Below are positions 1 through 8,666 of a stretch of 64,000 nucleotides of DNA, piece after piece (position 1 is the first letter of the stretch; every line of letters starts with the position of its first letter). Origin of the DNA: Pseudomonadales bacterium (GTDB lineage Bacteria > Pseudomonadota > Gammaproteobacteria > Pseudomonadales > Halieaceae); the NCBI GenBank assembly GCA_024234675.1, contig JACKNU010000007.1, forward strand, positions 56,734 to 120,733. The letters run 5' to 3'. Under the pieces are notes generated by a model, which was not told where the DNA came from, ran no database searches, and was given only the letters and a program-made list of their open reading frames with translations. The translations under genes were made by a program, and so were the position numbers.

Positions 1-590
1 GTGTCCAGGTACAGGGCTGCCTGGGCACAGTCCGCATCCACCGCCAGCAGTGATGACAGGTACACTTCCGCGGCAGCTTCAGGACACGTGACCCGCGCGC
101 ACAGCTCGGCCTGCGAGCACGGCTTTTGCAGCGCGTCCATGACCAGGATCTTCTCCCGGGGCGCCAGTTCCAGTTGTTCCAGGCGCGCCATGATGCGCCC
201 CCGCTCGGCAGAATCGAGGTGACCGTCGGCCGCGGCCGCCGCGATCATCGCCTGCACCAGCAGCAGGCCCCGGGATTCACCCGCCGGCTCATCCTCCCGG
301 ATCGCAAAGCCCGGCTCGGTCAACTCGGACCAGTTGGCCTGCGCGGCGCCGCCAGCCTTGCTCGCCGGGGACGACTCGCTCGCCGGTTCCACCATCTGGC
401 CGGACCTGTAGCCCTGGTAGGCTTTCCAGGCGACGCCGCCCAGGGCGGCCAGGCCGCCGACCTGTAACAGGGTACCGGCATGCTTGCGCGCCTTCTTGTT
501 GCTCATCAGGGCGCCGGCCGCGGCGCCGCCGGCTACGCCGCCGAGTACGCCACTACTGGTCAAACCCGCCAACAGTTTGTTGAAATCCAT
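1..590 (-). CDS. DUF533 / YebE-like inner-membrane protein (C-terminus cut by window edge)
   Basis: An open frame runs from an ATG at 588-590 to the window edge with no stop, giving about 196 residues. The start is supported by a GGAGG ribosome site about 8 bases upstream. The N-terminus (MDFNKLLAGLTSSGVLGG) is followed by a glycine/alanine-rich stretch, a basic patch (SNKKARKHA) and a hydrophobic segment near residues 42-58. A helical, acidic C-terminal part then carries an ADGHLDSAE motif typical of TerB/DUF533 folds. This layout matches the DUF533 family (E. coli YebE), whose function is unknown. The gene reads away from the nhaR-like gene's 3' end on the same strand, with about 116 bases between them. 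The missing C-terminus lies left of the window. Confidence 0.8.
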   Translation of the reverse strand, partial: MDFNKLLAGLTSSGVLGGVAGGAAAGALMSNKKARKHAGTLLQVGGLAALGGVAWKAYQGYRSGQMVEPASESSPASKAGGAAQANWSELTEPGFAIREDEPAGESRGLLLVQAMIAAAAADGHLDSAERGRIMARLEQLELAPREKILVMDALQKPCSQAELCARVTCPEAAAEVYLSSLLAVDADCAQAALYLD

Positions 591-706
591 CGCTGTTTCC
601 TCCGCTTGGGTTATGGGCCAGTATCGGTCGGCCACGGAGCGGCAGGCAAACCGCTTTTTCCTGCGCGACACTTCGGTAATGTCGAACTGCCGCCATTGCA
701 GGGAGG

Positions 707-1606
707 CTATTGGAACAGCTGGCTGCGGGCCCGGTCGATCAGGTCCAGTACCGCGGGATGCTTGAGCCGACGCTCGGGGGAAATGGCGATATAGCTCTCG
801 CGCACCTCATGCGCCTGGCCGATCAGGCTGGCGTGGTACATCCGTTCGACCTCGGCCGCGATCGCCAGGGGCGCCGGGAAGACCCCGGCACCGGCCTCCC
901 CGAACACTTTCATCAGGGCACTGTCATCGCACTCTGCTACCAATTGCGGGCGCACATCGACCCGGTCAAACCAGTCGTCCAGCTCGCGCCGCAGGGCAGT
1001 GGTATGGGTGGGCAGCAACATGGGCGCGCCGTCCAGGCAGCGGGGGAAATTGCGCCGGTAGCGCCCGGCCAGGCGCTTGCCGGTAAAAAAGGCGATCACG
1101 CTGTCCCCCAGCTGATGGTTGTAGGCTTTGACGCCCAGGCCCACCGGCACCGGGCGGTCCGAGATAACCAGGTCCAGCCGGTGCAGGGCCAACTCCGCCA
1201 GCAGGGTTTCCAGATCGGCCTCACGGGCGACAATCCTGACCTTTTCGGGACCCGACAGGGCCGGCTCCAGCACCCGGTAGGAGATCAGTTTGGCGATGGA
1301 ATTGACGATGCCGACGGTCAGCACCGGGCTGGCCTGGGGCTGGCCGCTGCGCACCCGCTGGCTCAGTTCGGCGCCCACGGTAAATATCTCGTCCGCATAC
1401 TGCTTGACCATGCGGCCGGTGTCCGTCAGCACCAGTCCCCTGCCGGCGCGCTGGAACAGGGGCGAGCCCACCACGCCCTCCAGCAACTTGAGCTGCCCGC
1501 TGATGGTCTGCGGGGTCAAGTGCAGCGTTGCCGCGGCCCGGGCGATACTGCCCTCGCAGGCCACGGTCCAGAAATAGTGCAGGTGGTTATAATTGAGATG
1601 ACGCAT
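707..1606 (-). CDS. nhaR: LysR-family regulator, NhaR-like
   Basis: The product is 299 residues from the ATG at 1606, chosen because GGAGG lies just upstream and the protein then begins with the family's LNYNHLHYFW sequence. The upstream in-frame extension has no ribosome site. Residues about 18-40 form the winged helix-turn-helix (ARAAATLHLTPQTISGQL), and the rest is the effector-binding domain. The N-terminal half closely resembles E. coli NhaR, which activates the sodium/proton antiporter gene nhaA and biofilm genes in response to sodium. No nhaA lies in the window, so the target is unproven. It is divergent from the yccA-like gene across about 140 bases. Confidence 0.8.
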   Translation of the reverse strand: MRHLNYNHLHYFWTVACEGSIARAAATLHLTPQTISGQLKLLEGVVGSPLFQRAGRGLVLTDTGRMVKQYADEIFTVGAELSQRVRSGQPQASPVLTVGIVNSIAKLISYRVLEPALSGPEKVRIVAREADLETLLAELALHRLDLVISDRPVPVGLGVKAYNHQLGDSVIAFFTGKRLAGRYRRNFPRCLDGAPMLLPTHTTALRRELDDWFDRVDVRPQLVAECDDSALMKVFGEAGAGVFPAPLAIAAEVERMYHASLIGQAHEVRESYIAISPERRLKHPAVLDLIDRARSQLFQ

Positions 1607-1747
1607 TGCGTGTCCCTCCGGCGGGGTCCGTGAAGCAGCAATGATTATTCGGGATATACGAAGTTTTTTCAAAGAAAGATCGAATAGACCTTAGCCGCCC
1701 AGGCTCTATCCTGTTCCCGGGAATCCTACCCGTGGAGTAACGGAACC

Positions 1748-2452
1748 ATGAAAACACAAGCATCAACCGCGCCGCTTGCCAGCACCGCCGCCATAGCCCG
1801 GGGGCACAGTCAGGCAGTCGACGGCGACGCCCTCAACGTTTTGCGCAACACCTATCGGCTGCTGGCCATGACCCTGTTCTTCAGCGCTGGCGTGGCCGCG
1901 CTGACAGCGGCACTCAAGCTGCCCCACCCAGGCCTGCTGTTGACCCTGGGCGGTTACTTCGGACTGCTGTTCCTGACCTCGCACCTGCGCAACAGCGCCT
2001 GGGGGCTGGTGTCCGTGTTCGCCCTCACCGGATTCATGGGTTACACCCTGGGGCCCCTGCTGGCGGCCTACCTGAGCCTGGCCAACGGACCGGCGATGAT
2101 CGTCACCGCCATGGGCGCCACCGGCGCCATCTTTGCCGGCCTGTCCTGGTACGCGCGCCAGGATAACGCCATCGACATGATGCGTTTCGGCACCTTCCTG
2201 ACAGTTGGCATCATCACCGCATTCTGCCTGGCCCTGGCGGCGTATTTCTTCGCCATGCCGGCCCTGTCCGCCGCTGTCTCCGGCCTGTTCATCCTGTTGA
2301 TGTCAGGCCTGCTGCTCTACCAGACCCAGGCCATCATCAACGGCGGCGAGCGCAATTACATCATGGCGACCGTCACCCTGTTCGTCGCCCTGTTCAACCT
2401 CTTCACCAGTCTCCTGCACCTGCTGGGGATATTCGGTGGGGACGAGGCCTGA
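1748..2452 (+). CDS. yccA: Bax inhibitor-1 / YccA family membrane protein
   Basis: The product is 234 residues. After a soluble N-terminus of about 35 residues (ending DALNVLRNTYRLLAMTLFF) there are seven hydrophobic segments through to the C-terminus, the usual layout of the UPF0005/BI-1 family. The segment order and the ending (LFNLFTSLLHLLGIFGG) fit the YccA branch. E. coli YccA is a substrate and modulator of the membrane protease FtsH and can protect SecY; that role is inferred by family only. The ATG follows a GGAGTAACGG sequence that can act as ribosome site. The gene stands alone, divergent from the nhaR-like gene. Confidence 0.88.
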   Translation: MKTQASTAPLASTAAIARGHSQAVDGDALNVLRNTYRLLAMTLFFSAGVAALTAALKLPHPGLLLTLGGYFGLLFLTSHLRNSAWGLVSVFALTGFMGYTLGPLLAAYLSLANGPAMIVTAMGATGAIFAGLSWYARQDNAIDMMRFGTFLTVGIITAFCLALAAYFFAMPALSAAVSGLFILLMSGLLLYQTQAIINGGERNYIMATVTLFVALFNLFTSLLHLLGIFGGDEA

Positions 2453-2556
2453 ACAGGCCCGCCTGTGCGTCGGTCGGGTCGACCGGCGCATGAACCGCCC
2501 GCAGGCCCCCGCCGTATACTACACTCATCACAGAGTCACTGACGCGGGAGACACCC

Positions 2557-4332
2557 ATGCAATACCAGGCGCCCCTTGGCGATATCAAGTTTGTCCTGTT
2601 CGATGTGCTGGGCGGCAATCGGCTGCACGAACTGGAGAAGTACTCGGAAGCGACCCCCGATCTCATCTCCGCGATTCTGGAGGAGGCCGGCAAGCTGACG
2701 GCGGAGGTGCTGCAACCCTGCAACAAGGCGGGTGACCAGCAGGGTTGCCGGTACGAGCCCGAAACCCATTCCGTCACCACGCCGGATGGCTTCAAGGAGG
2801 CTTACCGACAATTCACCGAGGCCGGCTGGGCCTCCCTGGACGCACCGGTGGAATTTGGCGGGCAGGGACTGCCCCACACCCTGAAACTGATCGTCGATGA
2901 AATGGTGTGCTCGGCGAACCTGTCATTTGGCATGTATCCGGGCCTGACCCACGGTGCCATCAGCGCAGTGTACGCCCATGGCTCACAAGAGCTGCAACAG
3001 ACCTACCTGCCCAAGCTGGTGAGCGGGGAGTGGACTGGCACGATGTGCCTGACGGAGCCCCAGTGCGGCACCGACCTGGGCATGATCCGCACCCGCGCCA
3101 CCCCCAGGGCTGACGGCAGCTACGAACTGGAGGGCACCAAGATCTGGATCACCGGCGGCGAGCACGACCTGGTCGACAATATCGTCCACCTGGTGCTGGC
3201 CAAACTGCCCGGCGCACCCGACAGCACCAAGGGCATCTCCCTGTTCATCGTACCCAAGGTGCTGCCGGACAGCGGCGAGCGCAACCCGGTTTACTGCGGT
3301 GGCCTGGAGCACAAGATGGGCATCAAGGGTTCGGCGACGGCGGTGCTGAACTTCGAGAAGGCTCGCGGCTGGCTGGTGGGTGAGCCCAACGACGGCATGC
3401 GGGCGATGTTCACCATGATGAATGAAGCCCGCCTGATGGTGGGGATGCAGGGCCTGGGCGTGGCGGAGATGGCCTACCAGGAAAGCCTGGCCTTCGCCCT
3501 GGAGCGCCTGCAGGGGCGCTCCCTCAGCGGCCCGAAAAATGCCGACGGCCCGGCGGACCCGATCATCGTCCACCCGGATGTGCGGCGCATGCTGATGCGG
3601 CAGAAGGTCCTCAACGAGGGCATGCGCGCCCTGGCCCTGTATATAGGCACCCGCCTGGACCTGTCCGTCGCCCACCCGGACGAAGAGGTGCGCGAGGCCG
3701 CCGATGACATGGTGCAGTTACTCACCCCGGTGGTGAAAGCGTTCCTGACCGACGAGGGTTTCAACAACGCCAACCTCGGCCTGCAGGTACTGGGCGGCTC
3801 CGGTTTCACCACCGACTGGCCCCTGGAGCAACTGGTGCGCGACGGCAGGATTCCGCGCATCTACGAGGGCACCAACGGCATCCAGGCCATGGACCTGGTG
3901 GGTCGCAAGCTGGCGCTCAAGGGCGGCAGGCTTATCGGCCGCCTGTTTGAGGAATTCCGGGCCTACCTGGACGGCAACCCCGGGGCGCCGCACCACGCCG
4001 GGCTGGCGGAGGCGGTGCAGGCCCTGGAGGAGGCCACCACCTGGATAGCCACCCAGGGCATGCAGGACCCCGAGGAAGCCGGGGCCGCGGCGACCCCCTA
4101 CCTGCGCCTTACCGCGCTGACGGTTATCGCCTGGCTGTGGTCAAGGATGGCGGCGGAGGCCCAGCGCCAGCTGGACGCCGGGGAGGGCAACACGCCCCTG
4201 CTACAGGCCAAGCGGGTGGGCGCCAGCTACTACTTTGACAAAATCCTGCCGGAGATCAGCTCCCTGCTGACGGATATCCGCAGCGGCAAGGCCAGCATGA
4301 TGGCGCTGGAGGACTCCCAGTGGCTGGTCTGA
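2557..4332 (+). CDS. Acyl-CoA dehydrogenase, DmdC-like (long form)
   Basis: The product is 591 residues, longer than the ordinary 380-residue acyl-CoA dehydrogenases. It has an extra N-terminal helical part, the acyl-CoA dehydrogenase N, middle (MCLTEPQCGTDLG) and C domains, and an extra C-terminal domain of about 120 residues. The IYEGTNGIQAMDLVGRKL segment carries the likely catalytic base Glu437. This architecture is that of DmdC, the 3-methylmercaptopropionyl-CoA dehydrogenase of DMSP breakdown, and of many uncharacterised paralogues acting on other acyl-CoAs, so the substrate is not settled. The ATG has GGGAG 8 bases upstream, and a TATACT element lies at about 2515. It ends one base before the convergent ald gene. 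Confidence 0.85.
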   Translation: MQYQAPLGDIKFVLFDVLGGNRLHELEKYSEATPDLISAILEEAGKLTAEVLQPCNKAGDQQGCRYEPETHSVTTPDGFKEAYRQFTEAGWASLDAPVEFGGQGLPHTLKLIVDEMVCSANLSFGMYPGLTHGAISAVYAHGSQELQQTYLPKLVSGEWTGTMCLTEPQCGTDLGMIRTRATPRADGSYELEGTKIWITGGEHDLVDNIVHLVLAKLPGAPDSTKGISLFIVPKVLPDSGERNPVYCGGLEHKMGIKGSATAVLNFEKARGWLVGEPNDGMRAMFTMMNEARLMVGMQGLGVAEMAYQESLAFALERLQGRSLSGPKNADGPADPIIVHPDVRRMLMRQKVLNEGMRALALYIGTRLDLSVAHPDEEVREAADDMVQLLTPVVKAFLTDEGFNNANLGLQVLGGSGFTTDWPLEQLVRDGRIPRIYEGTNGIQAMDLVGRKLALKGGRLIGRLFEEFRAYLDGNPGAPHHAGLAEAVQALEEATTWIATQGMQDPEEAGAAATPYLRLTALTVIAWLWSRMAAEAQRQLDAGEGNTPLLQAKRVGASYYFDKILPEISSLLTDIRSGKASMMALEDSQWLV

Positions 4333-4333
4333 A

Positions 4334-5452
4334 TCAGCCGCGCAGCAGCCGGGCGGCGGGCACATAGTCCAGTTCCAGGGCCTGGGCGACCGCCTCGCAG
4401 GTCACCTTGCCGCAATAGATGTTGAGCCCATTGCAAAGGTGGGCATCATCGAGCAGGGCCTGTCGGTAGCCCTTGTTGGCCAGGCTGAGGGTAAAAGGCA
4501 GGGTGGCATTGTTGAGGGCAAAGGTAGAGGTGCGGGCCACGGCGCCGGGCATATTGGCGACACAGTAGTGCACCACGCCCTCCTCCACATAGGTGGGCTC
4601 GGCATGGGTAGTCGGGCGGCTGGTTTCAAAACACCCCCCCTGGTCGATGGCCACGTCGACCAGTACCGAGCCGGGTTTCATGGTGCGCAGCATGGTGCGA
4701 TCCACCAGCTTGGGGGCCGCCGCACCCGGGACCAGCACGGCACCGATCAGCAGGTCCGCACTGGCGACGTAGCGCGCCAGGGCCTCCCGGGTTGAGTAGA
4801 CGGTATTGAGCATGCAGCCGAACTGGAAATCGAGCTCCTTCAGGCGCTGCAGGGAGCGGTCCAGCACCGTAACATGCGCCTCCATCCCCATCGCCATCCG
4901 CACGGCGTTGGTTCCCACCACCCCGCCGCCGATCACCACCACCCGGGCCGCCTCCACTCCCGGCACACCGCCGAGCAGGATGCCCGAGCCACCCTGTTCT
5001 TTCTCCAGGCAGTGGGCGCCGGCCTGTATGGACATGCGCCCCGCCACTTCGCTCATGGGCGACAGCAGGGGCAGGCTGTTATTGGGACCGGTGACGGTCT
5101 CGTAGGCGATGGCGATACAACCGGAATCCAGCAGCGCCCGGGTCTGCCCCGGGTCGGGTGCCAGGTGCAGGTAGGTAAACAGCACCTGGCCCTCCCGCAG
5201 CATGGCGCACTCCCCTGGCTGGGGTTCCTTGACCTTGACCACCATCTCGGCCCGTTCGAACACCTCGGCGGCGCTGGCGACGATCTCGGCCCCGGCCTCC
5301 CGGTACAGCTCGTCGCCCAGGCCTATGCCCTCCCCCGCGCCGCTCTCCACGATAACCTGGTGCCCGTGGTGGGCCAGCTCGTGGACACTGCCCGTGGTCA
5401 GGCCGACCCGGTATTCATGGGTTTTTATTTCTTTTGGTACACCGATCAACAT
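4334..5452 (-). CDS. ald: Alanine dehydrogenase
   Basis: The product is 372 residues, the standard family length. It catalyses the reversible NAD-dependent deamination of L-alanine to pyruvate and ammonium. The N-terminus (MLIGVPKEIKTHEYRVGL) and catalytic residues Lys75 (VKVKEP) and His96 (FTYLHLAPD) are in place. The Rossmann glycine motif VIGGGVVG lies at about residues 173-180. The ATG has GGAGG upstream. The gene is monocistronic and convergent with the acyl-CoA dehydrogenase, whose stop lies one base away. The reading is firm, and no unusual residues were seen. Confidence 0.95.
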   Translation of the reverse strand: MLIGVPKEIKTHEYRVGLTTGSVHELAHHGHQVIVESGAGEGIGLGDELYREAGAEIVASAAEVFERAEMVVKVKEPQPGECAMLREGQVLFTYLHLAPDPGQTRALLDSGCIAIAYETVTGPNNSLPLLSPMSEVAGRMSIQAGAHCLEKEQGGSGILLGGVPGVEAARVVVIGGGVVGTNAVRMAMGMEAHVTVLDRSLQRLKELDFQFGCMLNTVYSTREALARYVASADLLIGAVLVPGAAAPKLVDRTMLRTMKPGSVLVDVAIDQGGCFETSRPTTHAEPTYVEEGVVHYCVANMPGAVARTSTFALNNATLPFTLSLANKGYRQALLDDAHLCNGLNIYCGKVTCEAVAQALELDYVPAARLLRG

Positions 5453-5548
5453 GGGGTTTCCTCCCTGTAAGCCTGGACAAGGCCGGTTCGAAAACCCGGA
5501 TTGTAGCGACTTGCAGGCGAGGCGGGGATAACCGTATAGGGGGAGTCT

Positions 5549-5998
5549 TTACAACCAGCGACGCACGCGGGCGCAATAGGCCGGGTACTCCTCGGGAAAC
5601 AGGCCCTGCAGCATGCGCTCCTCGTGGTGGATGAAGCGAATCTGCACGATGACAGCGAATACCGGGGGAATCGCCAGGGCGGACAGGGCCCCCACGGTCA
5701 GCGCGCAGCCCAGCAGCACCAGCGCCATACCCAGGTACATGGGGTTGCGGCTCAGGCGATACACCCCGCCGGTCACCAGGCTGCTGACCGGGCGAAAGGG
5801 TATGACTTCGGTGCCGGCGCGCACGAACAGGCCGTTGGCGGCCACCAGCAGCAACAGGCCCATCAGGATGACCACAGCGCCCACTACTTGCCAGGCAAGA
5901 CTGGTAAAGCGCAGCAGCGGCCAGGTCTCGTTCAGGGCGAATACGGCGATCAGGCCCAGCAGCAACCAGACCGGGGGATAGATAACGCGCCTAATCAT
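5549..5998 (-). CDS. Small membrane methyltransferase-like protein (ICMT/PEMT family)
   Basis: The product is 149 residues with about four hydrophobic segments and the motif RLSRNPMYLGMAL, which in isoprenylcysteine methyltransferase and phospholipid methyltransferase relatives helps form the S-adenosylmethionine pocket. Bacterial members of this size are mostly uncharacterised, so the substrate is unknown. Its ATG lies inside the last codons of the ZIP gene (8-base overlap), with a GGAGG ribosome site also inside that gene. The two genes are therefore almost certainly translated from one message. Confidence 0.75.
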   Translation of the reverse strand: MIRRVIYPPVWLLLGLIAVFALNETWPLLRFTSLAWQVVGAVVILMGLLLLVAANGLFVRAGTEVIPFRPVSSLVTGGVYRLSRNPMYLGMALVLLGCALTVGALSALAIPPVFAVIVQIRFIHHEERMLQGLFPEEYPAYCARVRRWL

Positions 5999-6884
5999 GT
6001 GAACCCTCCAACTGCGCAGGGGTGGGAAGATGGAAATCGGACGGTTCCAGCGCCCCTATGCCGTAGGCCAGGCCGAGGCCCAGCAGGAAAGCCAGGGTGA
6101 GCTTGGTGCGATCGTGGCTGTGGAAATGCACTTCCGGCAACAGGTCGCTGAGGGCAATGCAAATGAAGGCGCCGGCGGAAAAGGCCAGCGCCGCGGCCAC
6201 CATGTAATCACGCGAATCCCCGAGTAAATCCACGCCGTAAAAAAACAGCAGCGCGCCCAGTGGACACAGCAACGCGAACAGCACATTACTGGTGGTCCGG
6301 GCCGCGCGACTCCAGCCACCGGCCGCCATCAGGGTCGTGATGGACATGGCATCCAGCGGCTTGTGCAGAAAGATAGCCAGGAAAACCCCCAGCCCCACCA
6401 GCCCGGTGGCGCCATCGGCTATCTCGCCCTGCATCACGGCCCCCAGGGCGACGCCGTCGATCAGCGTGTGCACGCCCAGGCCCAGCGCCAGCCCGGCCCA
6501 GCTCATGCGGTGGGCGGGAGCGGCAACCCCCTGGACATGGTCATGCCCGTGATCGTGATCGTGATCGTGCTGCCGGGCCTCCTCGGGGCTGAAATCATGC
6601 TGGTGAAAATGGAACATACGCAGCAGCAACAGCATGGTAACCAGGCCCAGCATCAACCACTGCACCGACACGTCGGTGGCGGCCGGCCCGCCCAGCATGG
6701 CGATGCTGTGGGGCAGCAGGTGGTAGAACGCCACCCCCAGCATCAGGCCCGAAACCAGGCTCATGGCCACCTGGGTGCGGGTATGGGTCATCCTGACCCA
6801 GTTCGGCAACAGCCCCCCCACCAGCGAAAAACCGGCGATGGCCAGGCAGTACAGTAACAGCAGCAGCGTTGGTGCCAGATTCAT
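5991..6884 (-). CDS. ZIP-family divalent metal transporter
   Basis: The product is 297 residues from the ATG at 6884; an in-frame GTG two codons earlier (6890) is an alternative, and neither has a convincing ribosome site. About eight hydrophobic segments are interrupted near residues 105-120 by a histidine-rich cytoplasmic-type loop (HDHDHDHGHDH). Later helices contain the metal-site sequences GVHTLIDGVALG and HKPLDAMS. ZIP proteins move zinc, iron or manganese into the cytoplasm; the metal is not decidable here. The 3' end overlaps the membrane methyltransferase gene by 8 bases. Confidence 0.87.
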   Translation of the reverse strand: MNLAPTLLLLLYCLAIAGFSLVGGLLPNWVRMTHTRTQVAMSLVSGLMLGVAFYHLLPHSIAMLGGPAATDVSVQWLMLGLVTMLLLLRMFHFHQHDFSPEEARQHDHDHDHGHDHVQGVAAPAHRMSWAGLALGLGVHTLIDGVALGAVMQGEIADGATGLVGLGVFLAIFLHKPLDAMSITTLMAAGGWSRAARTTSNVLFALLCPLGALLFFYGVDLLGDSRDYMVAAALAFSAGAFICIALSDLLPEVHFHSHDRTKLTLAFLLGLGLAYGIGALEPSDFHLPTPAQLEGSHD

Positions 6885-6987
6885 GGACACAGGTCATCGA
6901 TACAGAGGGGCGAGGATTATCCCACAGACACCCGGGCTTGTAATTGGCGGCGTGACCCGGCGCCGCGGGAGCGGGCGGAAAAAGGCA

Positions 6988-7016
6988 TTGACAGCCAAAC
7001 TAATGACTAATAGTTT
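6988..7016 (+). promoter_or_regulatory. Promoter with overlapping palindrome ahead of the aldehyde dehydrogenase
   Basis: TTGACA (6988-6993) is followed after exactly 17 bases by TAGTTT (7011-7016). The inverted repeat AAACTA-8-TAGTTT (6997-7016) fills the spacer and the -10 element, which is where a repressor would act. The predicted start lies about 20 bases before the ATG. The region is AT-rich against GC-rich surroundings. The regulator is unknown. Confidence 0.5.
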
Positions 7017-7043
7017 GTCGCCATCACACCCCGGGAGCACGCC

Positions 7044-8585
7044 ATGTCCATCTACGAACCCATCGCCTCCGACGATTCCCGCAGGCACCTGCAACTGCGC
7101 AGCCCGGTCAGCCTGGAACCCACCGGCGAGCTGGTATGCGCCAACGCGGAGGACGTAGCCGCTGCCATTGCCCGCGCCAGGGCCGCCCAGCCCGCCTGGG
7201 CGGCCACCGGGATGCGAGAGCGCGCGGCCATCGTGCAGCGTGCCCTGCATCTGGTGCTGGAGATGCAGGACGAGATCATCGACACCGTGGTGGCCGAGAC
7301 CGGCAAGGCCAGGACCGACGCCATGAGCATGGAAATTTTCTCGGTGGCGGACTCGCTGTGTTATTACGCCAAAAATGCCGAGAAATTCCTCAGGCCACGC
7401 AAACGCCGCGTCCACGGCCTGCTGGGCCTGGTGAAACAGTTGCGCATCGTCTACAAACCCCTGGGCGTGGTGGGCCTGATCACCCCCTGGAACGGCCCCT
7501 TCGTGCTGGTCATGAACCAGGCGGCGCAGGCCCTCCTGGCCGGCAATACGGTGGTGGCCAAGGGATCCGAGGTAACACCTTTTTCCGCGCGTCTGGCGGC
7601 AACCATCTTCACCAGGGCCGGACTGCCCGAGGGGGTACTGCAGGTATTGCTGGGGGACGGCGAGACCGGGGCCGCCATCGTCAAAGGCGGGGTCGACAAG
7701 GTCTCCTTCACCGGCAGCGTGGCCACCGGGCGCAAGGTCGCCGAGGCCTGCGCCAGCCAGCTCATACCCTGCACCCTGGAACTGGGCGGCAACGATGCCA
7801 TGATCGTTTGCGCGGATGCGGACCTGGACCGGGCGGCGGATGGCGCCTGGCTGGGCTCCTGCATGAATACCGGCCATTACTGCTGCGGCACCGAGCGGAT
7901 CTACGTGGTCGAGCAGGTGTACGATGAGTTTCTGCAGCGGGTCCTGGACAAGGGCAAGCACCTGCGGCAGGGACAGCAGTACGGCTGGGAGGAGGATATC
8001 GGCGCGGTGTTCTGGGACCGGCAGCTGGCGATTATCGAGGCCCACGTGGAGGACGCCCGCGCCAAGGGCGCCAACATACTGATGGGGGGCCGACGCAATC
8101 CCGAATTGCCGGGCCTCTATTACGAACCCACGGTCATCACCGGGGTGGACAACAGCATGGACATCATGCGCCTGGAAACTTTCGGCCCAATCCTGTGCAT
8201 CCAGAAGGTCGCCGGCGAGGACGAGGCCATCGCCCTGGCCAACGACTCGGAGTTCGGGTTGAACGGCAACGTCTGGACCCAGGACAAGGACAAGGGCTAC
8301 CGGCTGGCGGCGGCCATCGATACCGGCTCCTGCAGCGTCAACGACATGGCGGTGAGCTACGGCATCCCCGCCGCGCCCTTCGGCGGGCGCAAGCACTCGG
8401 GGCTGGGGCAGGTCAATGGCAAAAAAGGCCTGCGCGGCTACTGCCATGAAATGCCGATCGTCATCGACCGCTTCGGCGGCAAGATGCAGAACGCCTACCC
8501 CTACAGCGCCAAAAACGCCGAGGGCATGAAGAAACTCATGGATTTCCTGTGGGTGAAGACGCCCCTGGGGCGCTGGCTGAGCTAG
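7044..8585 (+). CDS. NAD(P)-dependent aldehyde dehydrogenase
   Basis: The product is 513 residues. It oxidises an unidentified aldehyde to the acid. The fold shows GLITPWNGPF (cofactor domain), VSFTGSVATGR, the general base Glu246 in LELGGNDA, and the nucleophile Cys280 in NTGHYCCGTE. Glu and Cys are 34 residues apart as in the superfamily, and a second cysteine follows at 281. The C-terminus has an extra tail of about 40 residues (QNAYPYSAKNAEG). GGGAG sits 8 bases before the ATG. It is a single-gene unit between divergent ZIP and convergent proB genes, so genomic context does not reveal the substrate. Confidence 0.88.
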   Translation: MSIYEPIASDDSRRHLQLRSPVSLEPTGELVCANAEDVAAAIARARAAQPAWAATGMRERAAIVQRALHLVLEMQDEIIDTVVAETGKARTDAMSMEIFSVADSLCYYAKNAEKFLRPRKRRVHGLLGLVKQLRIVYKPLGVVGLITPWNGPFVLVMNQAAQALLAGNTVVAKGSEVTPFSARLAATIFTRAGLPEGVLQVLLGDGETGAAIVKGGVDKVSFTGSVATGRKVAEACASQLIPCTLELGGNDAMIVCADADLDRAADGAWLGSCMNTGHYCCGTERIYVVEQVYDEFLQRVLDKGKHLRQGQQYGWEEDIGAVFWDRQLAIIEAHVEDARAKGANILMGGRRNPELPGLYYEPTVITGVDNSMDIMRLETFGPILCIQKVAGEDEAIALANDSEFGLNGNVWTQDKDKGYRLAAAIDTGSCSVNDMAVSYGIPAAPFGGRKHSGLGQVNGKKGLRGYCHEMPIVIDRFGGKMQNAYPYSAKNAEGMKKLMDFLWVKTPLGRWLS

Positions 8586-8601
8586 CGTGTAAAACCACCA
8601 T

Positions 8602-8623
8602 GTAGGGTCGAATTCATTCGACC
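8602..8623 (+). repeat. REP-type palindrome, copy 1
   Basis: GTAG is followed by GGTCGAATTCATTCGACC, a perfect 8-bp stem with a 2-base TC loop. A GTAG-type tetranucleotide before a short palindrome is the layout of REP sequences recognised by RAYT transposases. The copy sits between convergent genes, and related copies are at 20487 and 44228-44326. Confidence 0.7.
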
Positions 8624-8666
8624 AGAGGTACGCAAATCACACCCCCGGGGCGCAATGCATTCCGCC

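Noticed and set aside
1..467. Plus-strand frames at the left edge
   Set aside because: The minus-strand DUF533 frame has a ribosome site, start codon and family motifs, whereas the plus frames have none.
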